Positions 25,364-35,174 of a stretch of 64,000 nt of DNA are shown here, piece after piece (positions within the stretch are counted from its first letter, which is position 1; each line of letters begins with the position of its first letter). The notes beneath the pieces are model-generated. The model was given only the letters and a program-made list of their open reading frames with translations, had not been told where the DNA came from and made no database searches. The position numbers and the translations under genes were made by a program. The DNA is from Pararhizobium capsulatum DSM 1112 (GTDB lineage Bacteria; Pseudomonadota; Alphaproteobacteria; Rhizobiales; Rhizobiaceae), in contig NZ_JAUSVF010000002.1 of NCBI RefSeq assembly GCF_030814475.1, positions 620,001-684,000 on the forward strand, in the 5' to 3' direction.

Positions 25364-26383
25364 CTGGATATCGGAGGAAACAAGAAGCGGATCACGATCC
25401 ATGACGTCGCAGCTGCGGCAGGCGTCAGCATTTCGACCGCTTCGAAGGCACTCAACAACACCGGACGCATGTCGGAAGAGACCCGTGAGCGCGTGAAGCG
25501 TGTTGCCGGCGAAATCGAGTTTCGACCGAATGCGCTGGCGCGGGGGCTGCTCAGCAAGCGCAGTTTCACCATCGGGCTTTTGACGAACGATACCTATGGT
25601 CGCTTCACTTTGCCGGTCATGGCAGGCGTGTCGGAGGCACTTTTGGATCATGGCGTCTCGGTCTTCCTCTGCGCCATCGAGGACGATCCGGCGCTCGGTC
25701 AGATCCATGTCGAAGCCATGCTGGACAAGCAGGTGGATGGGATCATCGCGACTGGAAAGCGGCTCGACAAGCGGCTACCGGTAGACCTTTCCAATCTGCC
25801 GGTGCCGGTGGTCTACGCTTTTACCGAGGGAGCACTGAACAGCGTCACCTTCCGATCAGACGATGCCCATGGCGCGCGTCTCGCCGTGGAATGGCTGCGT
25901 CAGTCCGGCCGCCAGAAAATCGTCCACGTCACCGGACCACAGGAGTTCTTTTCGGTTCGCGAACGGGCCGAAGCCTATCAGCAGGTGGCCGGCACCGCTG
26001 AGGCTGTCATGTACGGCGTCTGGTCCGAAAGCTGGGGCCATGACGCGGTCGAGAAAATCTGGTCGCAGGCTGGAGAGAAACCGGATGCGCTGTTCTGCGG
26101 CAACGACCAGATCGCGCGCGGGGCCGTCGATGCCCTGCGCGAGCGGGGCATCAAGGTGCCGCAGGATGTCTCCGTGGTGGGCTTCGACAATTGGGAGATT
26201 GTCGCAGCCCAGACGCGGCCACCGCTGACGACGGTGGATATGGAACTGAAGGAACTCGGGCGGCAGGCCGGTTTGACTGTCCTGGCGCTCGCGGAGGGAC
26301 GGCCCGTCGAGCCGGGAGTGAGGAAATTGCCATGCCGGCTGGTCGTCCGGCAATCATGCGGGGGTCATACCCCCGAGCGATAA
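25364..26383 (+). CDS. LacI-family regulator of the sugar ABC/GH127 operon
   Basis: About 339 residues. The helix-turn-helix ITIHDVAAAAGVSISTASKALNNTGRMSEETRERVKRVAGEIEFRPNALARGLL lies mostly upstream of the first ATG (25469), so that ATG cannot be the start. The frame is open back to 25331 with no ATG, GTG or TTG; the best start is CTG 25364, with GGGAGG 5 nt upstream. The sensor domain ends in VVGFDNWEIVAAQTRPPLTTVDMELKELG. The transporter gene follows after 41 bp on the same strand, so the regulator is probably autoregulated through the two operators upstream. A non-ATG start or a sequencing error is the open question. Confidence 0.85.
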   Translation: MDIGGNKKRITIHDVAAAAGVSISTASKALNNTGRMSEETRERVKRVAGEIEFRPNALARGLLSKRSFTIGLLTNDTYGRFTLPVMAGVSEALLDHGVSVFLCAIEDDPALGQIHVEAMLDKQVDGIIATGKRLDKRLPVDLSNLPVPVVYAFTEGALNSVTFRSDDAHGARLAVEWLRQSGRQKIVHVTGPQEFFSVRERAEAYQQVAGTAEAVMYGVWSESWGHDAVEKIWSQAGEKPDALFCGNDQIARGAVDALRERGIKVPQDVSVVGFDNWEIVAAQTRPPLTTVDMELKELGRQAGLTVLALAEGRPVEPGVRKLPCRLVVRQSCGGHTPER

Positions 26384-26424
26384 ACGAACGGCGCGAGGAG
26401 ACGCGCCTATTTGGGAGGAATGTC

Positions 26425-27663
26425 ATGATGAAACGTCTGTTGGCAGCGACTGGTATCGCTACCCTTTGCCTGATGTCCGGCGCGCAAGCTGCCGAAACGA
26501 TCCAGATGTGGGTCCGAAGCGGGATCGGCGACAGCTTCAAGAAAGTCGTCGAGAGCTACAATTCGAGCCACGAAAACCAGGTCGCGATGACCGAGGTGCC
26601 GTTCTCGGAACTGGTACAGAAATACGCAACCGCCATTGCCGGCGGTCAGGCACCGGACGCGCTGTCCATGGACCTGATCTACAATCCGGCTTTCGCCGCC
26701 GCGGGCCAGCTCGAAGACCTGACGGACTGGGCGAAGTCGCTGCCTTATTTCAGCTCTCTCTCGCCGTCGCATGTCAAGCTCGGCACTTATCAGGACAAGA
26801 TCTACGGTCTGCCGCTCTCGGTCGAAACCTCCGTCTTCGCGTGGAACAAGGATCTCTACAAGAAGGCCGGCCTCGACCCCGAAAAAGCGCCGACCAGCTG
26901 GGATGAGATCACCGCCAACGCCACCAAGATCCGCGCGCTCGGCGACGACACCTACGGCTTCTACTTCTCCGGCGGCGGTTGCGGCGGCTGCATGATCTTC
27001 ACCTTCACCCCGCTGATCTGGGGTTCGGGTGCCGACATCCTGTCCGCCGACGGCAAGACGGCGACACTCGATACGCCGGAAATGCGCAAGGCCGTCGATA
27101 TCTACCGCACCATGGTGAAGAACGATCTCGTGCCTGCCGGTGCCGCCAGCGACAACGGCGCGAACTTCCTGAGCTTCACCAACGGCAAGATCGGCCAACA
27201 GAGCCTCGGCGCCTTCGCCATCGGCTCGCTGGTGACCGAGCATCCCGACATCCATTTCGGCGTCTCGCTGATCCCGGGTGCGACGGGCGGCACTTCTTCC
27301 TTTGCCGGCGGCGACAACTTCGTCATCACCAAGGGCACGCCCAAAATGGCTTCTGTCAAAAGGTTCCTCGAATACGTCTATTCCGAGGATGGCCAGAAGA
27401 TCATGGCTAAGTACGGCAGCCTGCCGACGCGCGGCGATATTGCCGACAAGGTGCTGGAAGGTCTCGACCCGCGCCTTCAGGTGGGCATCCAAGCCATCGC
27501 CGTTGCCAAGACGCCCTATACGCTGCAGTTCAACGACTTGATCAACAGCGCCAACGGCCCTTGGGCCACCTTCACCAACGCCGCGATCTTCGGCGATGAC
27601 GTCGATGGCGCCTTCTCTGCCGCCCAGGACGAGATGCAGTCGATCATCGACAGCGGCCAGTAA
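26425..27663 (+). CDS. sugar ABC transporter substrate-binding protein (CUT1-type)
   Basis: 412-residue family 1 binding protein. A Sec signal peptide is obvious (MMKRLLAATGIATLCLMSGAQAAE, cleavage after AQA). The mature part has YATAIAGGQAPDALSMD, SVFAWNKDLYKKAGLDPEKAPTSWDEI and FAGGDNFVITKGTPK, typical of oligosaccharide or glycoside binders. TTGGGAGGAA precedes the ATG pair at 26425/26428. It is followed by a hairpin with a T-run and then two permease genes. The GH127 gene in the operon suggests arabinose-containing oligosaccharides as ligand. Confidence 0.93.
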   Translation: MMKRLLAATGIATLCLMSGAQAAETIQMWVRSGIGDSFKKVVESYNSSHENQVAMTEVPFSELVQKYATAIAGGQAPDALSMDLIYNPAFAAAGQLEDLTDWAKSLPYFSSLSPSHVKLGTYQDKIYGLPLSVETSVFAWNKDLYKKAGLDPEKAPTSWDEITANATKIRALGDDTYGFYFSGGGCGGCMIFTFTPLIWGSGADILSADGKTATLDTPEMRKAVDIYRTMVKNDLVPAGAASDNGANFLSFTNGKIGQQSLGAFAIGSLVTEHPDIHFGVSLIPGATGGTSSFAGGDNFVITKGTPKMASVKRFLEYVYSEDGQKIMAKYGSLPTRGDIADKVLEGLDPRLQVGIQAIAVAKTPYTLQFNDLINSANGPWATFTNAAIFGDDVDGAFSAAQDEMQSIIDSGQ

Positions 27664-27678
27664 TCTCCCGGCTGCTGC

Positions 27679-27714
27679 GGCCGGAGGGCAAAGCCCGCCT
27701 TCCGGCCGATTTTT
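27679..27714 (+). terminator. hairpin with T-run after the binding-protein gene
   Basis: 10-bp stem with one G-T pair (27679-27688 and 27698-27707), then TTTTT at 27710-27714. In ABC operons such partial terminators keep binding-protein mRNA more abundant than permease mRNA. Confidence 0.6.
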
Positions 27715-27786
27715 CTCTTTCTATGCATGTCGTTTTCGCAAAACCGCTTCACACTTTTGCGCGACATGCTCATGCGGAGCATGAGA

Positions 27787-28698
27787 ATGACCAGTTCGAT
27801 GACCGAGATGCGTCCGCGCAAGCGACGGCGCAGGACGGGGTGGCGTGGCCTTGCCTATATCGCGCCGGCGATGGCGCTCGTCATCCTCTTCTTCGTCATG
27901 CCCGTCATCTTCACGGGCTGGATGAGCCTGCACAACTGGCCGCTGATGGGCGGAACCCGCTGGATCGGCTTCAAGAACTACGTCCGCATGTTCAATGATG
28001 GCCGCTTCCTGTCGGCGCTGCAGTTCACAGCCTATTACACCGTCATCGTCACCATCGCGATCTTCGCGGTTGCCTTTCCGCTGGCGATCTTCGTCGAGAA
28101 GCAACGCCGCTTCGTCTCCGCCTATCGCACCATCATCTTCCTGCCCGTCGTCGTCGGCTTGGCCACCGCCTCGCTGCTCTGGGTGTGGCTTGCCAATGTC
28201 GACAGCGGCTTCATCGGTCCCGTGCTGCGGGCGCTCGGCCTCGTGGACAAGGCTCCGAACCTGCTCGCCACCTTCGATAGCGCGTTCCTGACGATCATCG
28301 TCATGGTGGTCTGGAAGATCGCCGGTTTCACCATGATCATTCTCCTGACCGGCCTTCAGGCGATCCCCGCTGAACTGACGGAGGCCGCCCGTATCGATGG
28401 CGCCGGCCGATGGCAGCGGTTCCGGCACCTGACCCTGCCGCTGATGCGCAAGACGATCGCGCTGGCGCTGATCATCTCTGTCACCGGCTCGATCCTCGCC
28501 TTCGACCAGTTCTACATCATGACCTCAGGCGGGCCGCAGAACCGGATGATTTCCGTCGTCTACTACATTTTCAACCAGTCCTTCGTGTCCTTCAATCTCG
28601 GCTATGGCGCAGCGCTGTCGATCGTGCTGCTGGCGATCCTTGTCGCGATCAGCATTGTTCAGCTCTGGCTGCTGCGGGTCGGGGAGGAACGGGCATGA
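27787..28698 (+). CDS. sugar ABC transporter permease 1 (MalF-type)
   Basis: 303 residues with six membrane segments, starting after a basic stretch (RPRKRRRRTGWRG). The EAA loop EAARIDGAGRWQRFRHLTLPLM contacts the ATPase. Several in-frame ATGs lie between 27727 and 27802; I chose 27787 because GGAG lies 7 nt upstream. It overlaps permease 2 by 4 bp (ATGA). Confidence 0.9.
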   Translation: MTSSMTEMRPRKRRRRTGWRGLAYIAPAMALVILFFVMPVIFTGWMSLHNWPLMGGTRWIGFKNYVRMFNDGRFLSALQFTAYYTVIVTIAIFAVAFPLAIFVEKQRRFVSAYRTIIFLPVVVGLATASLLWVWLANVDSGFIGPVLRALGLVDKAPNLLATFDSAFLTIIVMVVWKIAGFTMIILLTGLQAIPAELTEAARIDGAGRWQRFRHLTLPLMRKTIALALIISVTGSILAFDQFYIMTSGGPQNRMISVVYYIFNQSFVSFNLGYGAALSIVLLAILVAISIVQLWLLRVGEERA

Positions 28699-29558
28699 GC
28701 ACGTCGAAAGAGTTGCGCGCACGCCGGAATTTCCGCAGCAATGCGGCCTACCACGCGACGGGCATCGCCATCTGCCTGTTTTTCCTGGCGCCGTTCGTCA
28801 TCACCTTGCTCGCCTCCTTCCGCCACGGCACCGAAGCCCGATTGCCGCCGCTGCCGCCATGGCCGACAAGCGGCATCAGCTTCGATTCCTACCGGTCGCT
28901 CGATACCTTCGGCGCCGGCGTCTGGCAGCACACGCTGAACTCGCTGCTGGTGTCGCTGGCAACCGTGGTTTTGACCGTCATTGTCAGCCTGCTCGCGGGC
29001 TACGGTTTCTCGCGCTATCGCTTCCCGTTCAAGAACGCGCTGTTCGTGCTGATCATCGCCACGCTGATGATCCCGTTCCAGTCGATCCTGACACCGCTGT
29101 TCATCATCCTCGCCAAGCTGGGGCTCAATAATTCGCTGCTCGGGCTGACCCTCGTCTATGTGACGCTGCAACTGCCCTTCTCGGTGTTCATGATGCGCAA
29201 CGCCTTCGATGCCGTGCCGAAGGAGATCGAGGAAGCGGCGCGCATCGATGGCGCCCGCGACCTCAAGCTTCTCGTGCGCGTGCTCTTGCCGCTGGTCCTG
29301 CCGGGGGTGGCAACCGTCGCGATCTTCGCCTTCCTCAATGCCTGGAACGAGTTTCTCGCGGCCCTGATCCTGCTCTCGAGCAATGAGAAATACACGCTGC
29401 CCGTGCTCATGATGGCCGTGCGCGCAGGGCGCCTCGGGGCCATCAACTGGGGTGCGGTGCAGGCGGGCGTCGCCGTCATGACCATCCCCTGCCTGATCGT
29501 CTTCCTGCTTTTGCAACGCTACTACATGCGCGGGCTGATGGCCGGCGCCGTGAAATGA
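28695..29558 (+). CDS. sugar ABC transporter permease 2 (MalG-type)
   Basis: 287 residues, six membrane segments, EAA loop EEAARIDGARDLKLLVRVLLPLVLPG, and the MalG-like C-terminus LLQRYYMRGLMAGAVK. GGGGAGG lies 7 nt before the ATG, which overlaps the stop of permease 1. It precedes the GH127 gene by 18 bp, so uptake and hydrolysis are co-expressed. Confidence 0.93.
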   Translation: MSTSKELRARRNFRSNAAYHATGIAICLFFLAPFVITLLASFRHGTEARLPPLPPWPTSGISFDSYRSLDTFGAGVWQHTLNSLLVSLATVVLTVIVSLLAGYGFSRYRFPFKNALFVLIIATLMIPFQSILTPLFIILAKLGLNNSLLGLTLVYVTLQLPFSVFMMRNAFDAVPKEIEEAARIDGARDLKLLVRVLLPLVLPGVATVAIFAFLNAWNEFLAALILLSSNEKYTLPVLMMAVRAGRLGAINWGAVQAGVAVMTIPCLIVFLLLQRYYMRGLMAGAVK

Positions 29559-29576
29559 TCTGAAGAAAGAACGGAT

Positions 29577-31505
29577 ATGAACACGATGAAAAGAGACCGC
29601 CAGTTCCGCCCCCTCCCCGTGCCCAGCGTCGATGTGCAGGGCCTGTTCGGCGATCGCCAGGATGCCATCTGCGATTCCACCGCCGCAACACTGCTCGACC
29701 GCTGCGTCGAGGCCGGTATGGTCAAGGCGATCGACACCAGCATCCCGAGTCCGGGGGTGATCATCCCGATCCAGCCCTGGGGCGGCACGACGCAGATGTT
29801 CTGGGACAGCGATCTCGGCAAGTCGATCGAGACCGTTGCCTACTCGCTTTATCGCCGCGCCAACCCCGAACTCGAAGCCCGTGTCGATGCGATCATCGAT
29901 CTGTATGAGAAGCTGCAGAACGAGGACGGTTATCTCAACGCCTGGTTCCAGCGCGTCCAGCCGGAGCGCCGCTGGACCAACCTGCGCGACCACCACGAGC
30001 TCTATTGCGCCGGCCACCTGATGGAGGGCGCCGTCGCCTATTATCAGGCAACCGGAAAGAAGAAGCTGCTCGACATCATGTGCCGCTATGCGGATTACCT
30101 CATCACGGTCTTTGGCCGGGGTCCGGGCCAGATGCCCGGCTATTGCGGCCATGAGGAAGTCGAGTTGGCGCTGGTCAAGCTCGCCCGCGTCACCGGCGAG
30201 AAAAAGTATCTGGACCTGTCGAAATTCTTCGTCGACGAGCGTGGCACCGAGCCGCATTTCTTCACGGACGAGGCCCTTCGCGATGGCCGCGATGTCGCCG
30301 ACTTCCACCAGAAGACCTACGAATACGGCCAGTCGCATGTTCCGGTGCGCGAGCAGACCAAGGTCGTGGGTCACGCGGTGCGCGCCATGTATCTCTATGC
30401 CGGCATGGCCGACATCGCCACGGAATACAAGGACGACAGCCTGACGGCAGCGCTCGAAACCCTCTGGGACGACCTGACGACCAAGCAGATGTATGTGACC
30501 GGCGGCATCGGCCCGGCAGCGGCGAACGAAGGTTTTACCGACTACTACGACCTGCCGAACGAAACCGCCTACGCGGAAACCTGCGCCTCCGTCGGACTGG
30601 TCTTCTGGGCAAATCGTATGCTCGGCAGAGGACCCAACCGGCGCTATGCCGACATCATGGAGCAGGCGCTCTACAATGGGGCGATGGCAGGCCTCTCGCT
30701 TGACGGTAAGACCTTCTTTTATGAGAACCCGCTTGAAAGCGGCGGCAAGCACCACCGCTGGGTCTGGCATCATTGCCCCTGCTGCCCGCCAAACATCGCT
30801 CGCCTTCTAGCCTCCATCGGTTCCTATATGTATGCCGTCGCCGACAACGAGATCGCCGTGCACCTTTATGGCGAGAGCCAGGCGCGCTTCGAGATCGGCG
30901 GGGCGAAGATCGAGCTTTCCCAGAAGACCAACTACCCCTGGGAAGGGGCTATCCATTTCGGCGTAAAGGCCGACAAGCCGGCACGCTTTGCAATTACACT
31001 GCGCGTCCCCGGCTGGGCTGAAGGAGCCACGCTCAAGGTCAATGGCGAGGCGATCGATATCGCATCGGTGACGATCGATGGCTACGCCCGCATTGAACGC
31101 GACTGGAAATCCGGCGACGCGATCGACCTTGAGATTCCGCTTGCACCGCGCGCGATCTTCGCCAACCCGCTGGTGCGACAGGATGCCGGCCGTACCGCGC
31201 TGATGCGCGGCCCGCTCGTCTATTGCGTCGAGGCGACCGACAATGGCGAAGGCCTCAATCGGCTGACGCTTACCGGAGATCTCGGCAAGGCAAAGACCAG
31301 CACTGTCGATGCACTTCGCGGTGCCGTGGCGCTTGATCTGCCGGCACAACGCGATGCCGCCGATTGGGGAACCGCGCTCTACCGCACATCGCCGCCGAAA
31401 CAGGAGGAGACAACGGCGCGCTTCGTGCCCTATCCTTTCTGGGACAACCGGACGCCGGGCGAAATGCTGGTCTGGGTTCGCACGGGGGCAGCCAGTGGGG
31501 AATGA
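29577..31505 (+). CDS. GH127 family beta-L-arabinofuranosidase, cytoplasmic
   Basis: 642 residues of glycoside hydrolase family 127. The unusual zinc-cysteine active site is present: Glu334 and Cys336 (AETCAS), and Cys402-Cys403 in HHCPCCPPN, matching Glu338, Cys340, Cys417 and Cys418 of HypBA1, where Cys417 is the nucleophile. The (alpha/alpha)6 barrel is followed by beta-sandwich domains ([21 protein letters not shown]). No signal peptide, so it acts on imported oligosaccharides. It lies between the permease and ATPase genes of the same operon. Related activities in this clan (for instance on aceric acid side chains) cannot be excluded. Confidence 0.92.
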   Translation: MNTMKRDRQFRPLPVPSVDVQGLFGDRQDAICDSTAATLLDRCVEAGMVKAIDTSIPSPGVIIPIQPWGGTTQMFWDSDLGKSIETVAYSLYRRANPELEARVDAIIDLYEKLQNEDGYLNAWFQRVQPERRWTNLRDHHELYCAGHLMEGAVAYYQATGKKKLLDIMCRYADYLITVFGRGPGQMPGYCGHEEVELALVKLARVTGEKKYLDLSKFFVDERGTEPHFFTDEALRDGRDVADFHQKTYEYGQSHVPVREQTKVVGHAVRAMYLYAGMADIATEYKDDSLTAALETLWDDLTTKQMYVTGGIGPAAANEGFTDYYDLPNETAYAETCASVGLVFWANRMLGRGPNRRYADIMEQALYNGAMAGLSLDGKTFFYENPLESGGKHHRWVWHHCPCCPPNIARLLASIGSYMYAVADNEIAVHLYGESQARFEIGGAKIELSQKTNYPWEGAIHFGVKADKPARFAITLRVPGWAEGATLKVNGEAIDIASVTIDGYARIERDWKSGDAIDLEIPLAPRAIFANPLVRQDAGRTALMRGPLVYCVEATDNGEGLNRLTLTGDLGKAKTSTVDALRGAVALDLPAQRDAADWGTALYRTSPPKQEETTARFVPYPFWDNRTPGEMLVWVRTGAASGE

Positions 31506-31506
31506 G

Positions 31507-32583
31507 ATGACCGATACCGGTGTTCTGCTGACGGATATCCGCAAGAGCTTTGGTAACCTCGAGGTCATCCATGGCATTGACCTGAAGATCGCGGAGGGTT
31601 CCTTCGTGGTGTTCGTCGGCCCCTCCGGCTGCGGAAAATCGACGCTGCTTCGGATGATCGCGGGCCTTGAGGAAGTCACGGACGGCGAGATCGAGATCAA
31701 GGGACGCAACGTCACCGATCTCGATCCCTCCAATCGCGGCATTGCCATGGTGTTCCAGTCCTATGCACTCTATCCGCATATGAGTGTGCGCGACAATCTG
31801 GCCTTCGGGCTGAAGATGGCTAACACGCCTGTTTCGGAAATTGAAACCCGCGTGAAGGCAGCCTCCGCCATCCTGAAGATTGATCACCTGCTCGATCGGC
31901 GGCCGGGGCAGCTTTCCGGCGGCCAGCGGCAGCGCGTGGCGATCGGACGGGCGATCGTGCGCAAGCCGGACGTGTTCCTGTTCGACGAGCCGCTCTCTAA
32001 TCTCGATGCGGAACTGCGCGTCTCAATGCGCATCGAGATCGCCCGGCTGCATCGTGAGCTCGGCAACACAATGATCTACGTCACCCACGACCAGACGGAG
32101 GCGATGACGCTTGCCGATATGATCGTGGTCTTGCGCGATGGCCGCATCGAGCAGACCGGCAGCCCACGCGAGGTCTACGAGAACCCGGCAAACGCTTTTG
32201 TCGCCGGTTTCATCGGCTCGCCCCGGATGAACCTGCTGACTGCGGAATGGGCGGGCGACGGCTCGGTACGCGTCGGCGGACGCCAGATCAGCTCGCCGCT
32301 CCACGCCACGGCGATGAAGTCGGGCGAAAAGCTCACCTTCGGCATCCGCCCGGAACACCTGAGCGTATCCCAGGCAGCAACGAGTGAAACATTGCGCGCA
32401 AAAGTCGATTTCTTCGAATATCTCGGCGGCACCCAGTTTCTCTATTGCCAGCTTGAGGACGGACAGGCGGTTGTTGCCGAGCATCGTTCACCGATCGCAG
32501 TCAAGGACGACGAGGTCGTCGAACTGGCCTGTGATCTCGGCAACCGGCGCTTCTTCGATACCGCGGGACTGAGGCTCCGGTGA
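31507..32583 (+). CDS. sugar ABC transporter ATPase (UgpC/MalK-type)
   Basis: 358 residues. Walker A is GPSGCGKST, the Q-loop [13 protein letters not shown], the signature [14 protein letters not shown], and Walker [17 protein letters not shown], followed by the switch His in VTHDQTEAM. The C-terminal TOBE/regulatory domain (FGIRPEHL) is typical of CUT1 importers. The ATG at 31507 lies 1 bp past the GH127 stop. It ends the operon that begins with lacI at 25364. Confidence 0.95.
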   Translation: MTDTGVLLTDIRKSFGNLEVIHGIDLKIAEGSFVVFVGPSGCGKSTLLRMIAGLEEVTDGEIEIKGRNVTDLDPSNRGIAMVFQSYALYPHMSVRDNLAFGLKMANTPVSEIETRVKAASAILKIDHLLDRRPGQLSGGQRQRVAIGRAIVRKPDVFLFDEPLSNLDAELRVSMRIEIARLHRELGNTMIYVTHDQTEAMTLADMIVVLRDGRIEQTGSPREVYENPANAFVAGFIGSPRMNLLTAEWAGDGSVRVGGRQISSPLHATAMKSGEKLTFGIRPEHLSVSQAATSETLRAKVDFFEYLGGTQFLYCQLEDGQAVVAEHRSPIAVKDDEVVELACDLGNRRFFDTAGLRLR

Positions 32584-32735
32584 GTTGCAATGAATGGGTC
32601 GGGAGCTTTGAAAAATCCGGCCTATTCGCGCTAAAGAACGCCCTACATTCGTCAACGCTAACTATCATTGTGTCGTCAGATCGGGTTGCGCCAACGCTGG
32701 TATTGTCTAAAACACAGATCTCCAGTGAGGTTTGC

Positions 32736-33281
32736 GTGGACGATACCGAACAGCCCAAAACCCTGACACCCCGCATGTTGAAATGGGCGCAAAATTCCGC
32801 GCTCTACAGGGTGAGCCGCCAGATGCTGTCCCGCCGGCAGCTTCATGATGCCGTACTGCGCAAGGCGCGCGAGAAATTTGACGACATCAGCGTCGAAGAC
32901 GCACAGACGCTGGCCGCCACGGCCGTTGCTTTTGCCGACTCGATCGGGGCGCTGGATGACGATGCTTTTGCCCAGGCAAAGACGCGATCAGCCGTCCGCG
33001 GCGGCAAGTCGCAGCGCATGATTGCCCGTGCATTGTCGCGAAAGGGTATCGACAAAGAAACAACTCAGGCAGCTCTGGCCGAGGCGGATGATCTGACCGC
33101 TGCAGTGGCACTCTCCCGCCGTCGGGCTTTCGGGCCATTTCGGCGCGCGGAAGTCGATGATGCGCGCAGACAGAAGGAGCTTGCCGCGATGGTGCGGCAA
33201 GGTTTCGTCTTCGAACTGGTCAAGAGGGTTTCGGCGATGTCCCGCGAGGAGGCAGAAGAGATTTTGTCGCAGATGCCATAG
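32736..33281 (+). CDS. recX: regulatory protein RecX
   Basis: 181 residues built of the three-helix repeats of RecX, which caps and inhibits RecA filaments. Typical pieces are VSRQMLSRRQLHDAVLRKA, DDAFAQAKTRSAVRGGKSQRMIARALSRKGID and QKELAAMVRQGFVFELVKRVSAMSREEAEEIL. I chose the GTG at 32736 because GTGAGG lies 5 nt upstream; a longer frame from 32580 has no support. recA is not adjacent, and I see no obvious SOS box (GTTC-N7-GTTC) upstream. Confidence 0.87.
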   Translation: MDDTEQPKTLTPRMLKWAQNSALYRVSRQMLSRRQLHDAVLRKAREKFDDISVEDAQTLAATAVAFADSIGALDDDAFAQAKTRSAVRGGKSQRMIARALSRKGIDKETTQAALAEADDLTAAVALSRRRAFGPFRRAEVDDARRQKELAAMVRQGFVFELVKRVSAMSREEAEEILSQMP

Positions 33282-33371
33282 GCTAATGCTCTTAAAATGA
33301 CCCCACCACATTCCCGCCGGAAACAGCAGCGGTTATAAATATCCGCAGAAACAGAGAATGGATTCAACAGA

Positions 33372-34604
33372 ATGACCCAGACAGTCGTCGATCGCTTCCT
33401 GCGCTATGTCGTTATCGATACGCAGTCGGATGCCGCTTCTCCGACCCAGCCATCGACGGAAAAACAGAAAAATCTCGGCCGCGTTCTCGTGGCGGATCTG
33501 CTGGCGATCGGGGTCAATGACGCCCATCTCGATGAGCACGGCTATGTCTACGGCACCATTCCCTCCAATGTCGACAAGCCTGTTCCGGTCATCTGCTACT
33601 GCTCGCATATGGATACCGCCACGGATTTCACCGGAACGGATGTGAAGCCGCAGATCGTCAAAAACTATGACGGCAATGATATCCGTCTGGTTGGCAACAC
33701 CGATCTCGTTATCCGCCGCAGCGAGCATCCGGCACTCGCTGACCAGATCGGCAACGACATCATCACCACGGACGGAACGACGCTGCTTGGCGCTGACGAC
33801 AAGGCCGGCCTCGCCGAGATCGTAACTGCTGCCGATTACCTGCTTTCGCACCCCGAAATTCCGCACGGCACGATCCGCATCCTCTTCACGACCGACGAAG
33901 AAATCGGCAGGGGCGTCGATAAGGTTGATATCGCCAAGCTTGGCGCCGCCTTCGGCTACACGGTCGATGGCGAAACGGCCGGGCATATCGAGGACGAAAG
34001 CTTTTCGGCAGACGGCGTCGAGATCGTTATTTGGGGCGTCGCCATTCATCCCGGCTTTGCCAAGGGCAGGATGGAGAATGCCATCAAGATCGCCAGCCGG
34101 ATCATCGACCGCCTGCCCCCGCATATGGCGCCCGAGACGACTGAGGGTCGCGAAGGTTTCCTGCATCCGACGAACCTTCAGGGCACGATGGAAAAGGCTA
34201 GCATCAGCCACATTGTCCGCGCCTTCGATGAAGAGGGATTGAAACAGGAGAAGGAAGTGCTGCGCCGGATCGTCGAGGGCGTCATGACTGAATTCCCCGG
34301 TTCGACCTTCTCTTTCACGGTGAAAGAACAGTACCGCAACATGAAGATGGTTCTGGATCGCAACCCGGAAATCATCGAAAACGCGCTGGAAGCCATCCGA
34401 CGCGCCGGCATGACACCGGTGCGCGGCAGTATCCGCGGCGGCACGGATGGCTCGCGTTTATCCTTCATGGGCCTGCCCTGCGCCAACGTCTTCGCCGGCG
34501 GCCATGCCTTCCACTCCCCGCTCGAATGGGTGAGCCGACAGGATATGGAAAAGGCTGTAACGACCCTGGTGGAGCTCGCGAGAGTGTGGGAAGAGCGCAG
34601 CTGA
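33372..34604 (+). CDS. pepT: peptidase T (tripeptidase)
   Basis: 410-residue M20 metallopeptidase that releases the N-terminal residue of tripeptides. Zinc ligands are recognisable: His79 in SHMDTA, bridging Asp142 in GADDKAG, catalytic Glu176 and Glu177 in TTDEEIG, the Asp of YTVDGETAG and a His in GGHAFHSP. The RGGTDGSRLSFMGLP motif is diagnostic of PepT. Cytoplasmic. It lies 90 bp downstream of recX and ends before a GC-rich hairpin. Confidence 0.95.
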   Translation: MTQTVVDRFLRYVVIDTQSDAASPTQPSTEKQKNLGRVLVADLLAIGVNDAHLDEHGYVYGTIPSNVDKPVPVICYCSHMDTATDFTGTDVKPQIVKNYDGNDIRLVGNTDLVIRRSEHPALADQIGNDIITTDGTTLLGADDKAGLAEIVTAADYLLSHPEIPHGTIRILFTTDEEIGRGVDKVDIAKLGAAFGYTVDGETAGHIEDESFSADGVEIVIWGVAIHPGFAKGRMENAIKIASRIIDRLPPHMAPETTEGREGFLHPTNLQGTMEKASISHIVRAFDEEGLKQEKEVLRRIVEGVMTEFPGSTFSFTVKEQYRNMKMVLDRNPEIIENALEAIRRAGMTPVRGSIRGGTDGSRLSFMGLPCANVFAGGHAFHSPLEWVSRQDMEKAVTTLVELARVWEERS

Positions 34605-34673
34605 TGCCTAAAAAGTGAAGTCACTCCGTGGGGCCAATTTAAAATCCCGCTCCTCGGCCATGTCGGATGGCCA

Positions 34674-34718
34674 GGCTCGCCGCGCGTCGAGACGCGGCGA
34701 GCCGTTTGTCTCGTTTTC
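34674..34718 (+). terminator. probable terminator downstream of pepT
   Basis: Perfect 11-bp GC-rich stem (34674-34684 and 34693-34703) with an 8-nt loop, then a T-rich but interrupted tail. The rest of the 265-bp gap to the HipB gene shows nothing else convincing. Confidence 0.55.
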
Positions 34719-34869
34719 GTGGCTCACGGGCTCGACGACAAGAAGTACAAGAATTAAGAAAATCTGAGATTTTTCTAAATGCGGGCGGAGTTCTCTGAAA
34801 ATCGGCAGGCATTGTCACAATGGAGATTGGTGTAACCTGTTCTTCACCGCATAAGATTCATGTGTCCTG

Positions 34870-35157
34870 CTAATTTTTTTTCGTTGTTCTCGGCACAAAC
34901 CCAACCATAAACCCGAACAGTCGACCAATCTTCTCCAACGTTTCCAATGTGGGATTTGCGGTTCCAGCTTCGACTTCCGCAATCTGGCGCCTTGTAAGTG
35001 ACAACGTCTTTGCGAATTCCTCCTGCGTCATGCCAAACCCCCTACGGATCTCCGCAACTGCTTCGGGCAGCCTTAGATCACCGGTTCGAGCGCGCTCCGC
35101 CAGTGTTCGCCGATTTTCGAGAATCTCTTCTTTCGTGGGTTTTTTCCAGCGAGCCAT
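34870..35157 (-). CDS. hipB: HTH antitoxin, HipB-like (XRE family)
   Basis: 95 residues. The helix-turn-helix lies at about 35-90: AVAEIRRGFGMTQEEFAKTLSLTRRQIAEVEAGTANPTLETLEKIGRLFG, preceded by a charged helix. It sits 17 bp downstream of the HipA gene on the same strand, so it is the antitoxin partner but encoded second, the reverse of E. coli hipBA. It probably represses the pair through the palindrome at 36540-36569. Confidence 0.85.
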   Translation of the reverse strand: MARWKKPTKEEILENRRTLAERARTGDLRLPEAVAEIRRGFGMTQEEFAKTLSLTRRQIAEVEAGTANPTLETLEKIGRLFGFMVGFVPRTTKKN

Positions 35158-35174
35158 TTAGCTGTCCTCCGGCA

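Noticed and set aside
28659..30773. 704-residue open frame on the minus strand
   Set aside because: It lies antisense to the permease 2 and GH127 genes, is rich in His/Asp/Glu/Arg in the way reverse-strand shadows of GC-rich genes are, and has no recognisable domain.
32584..32735. SOS box upstream of recX
   Set aside because: No GTTC-N7-GTTC element could be found by eye.
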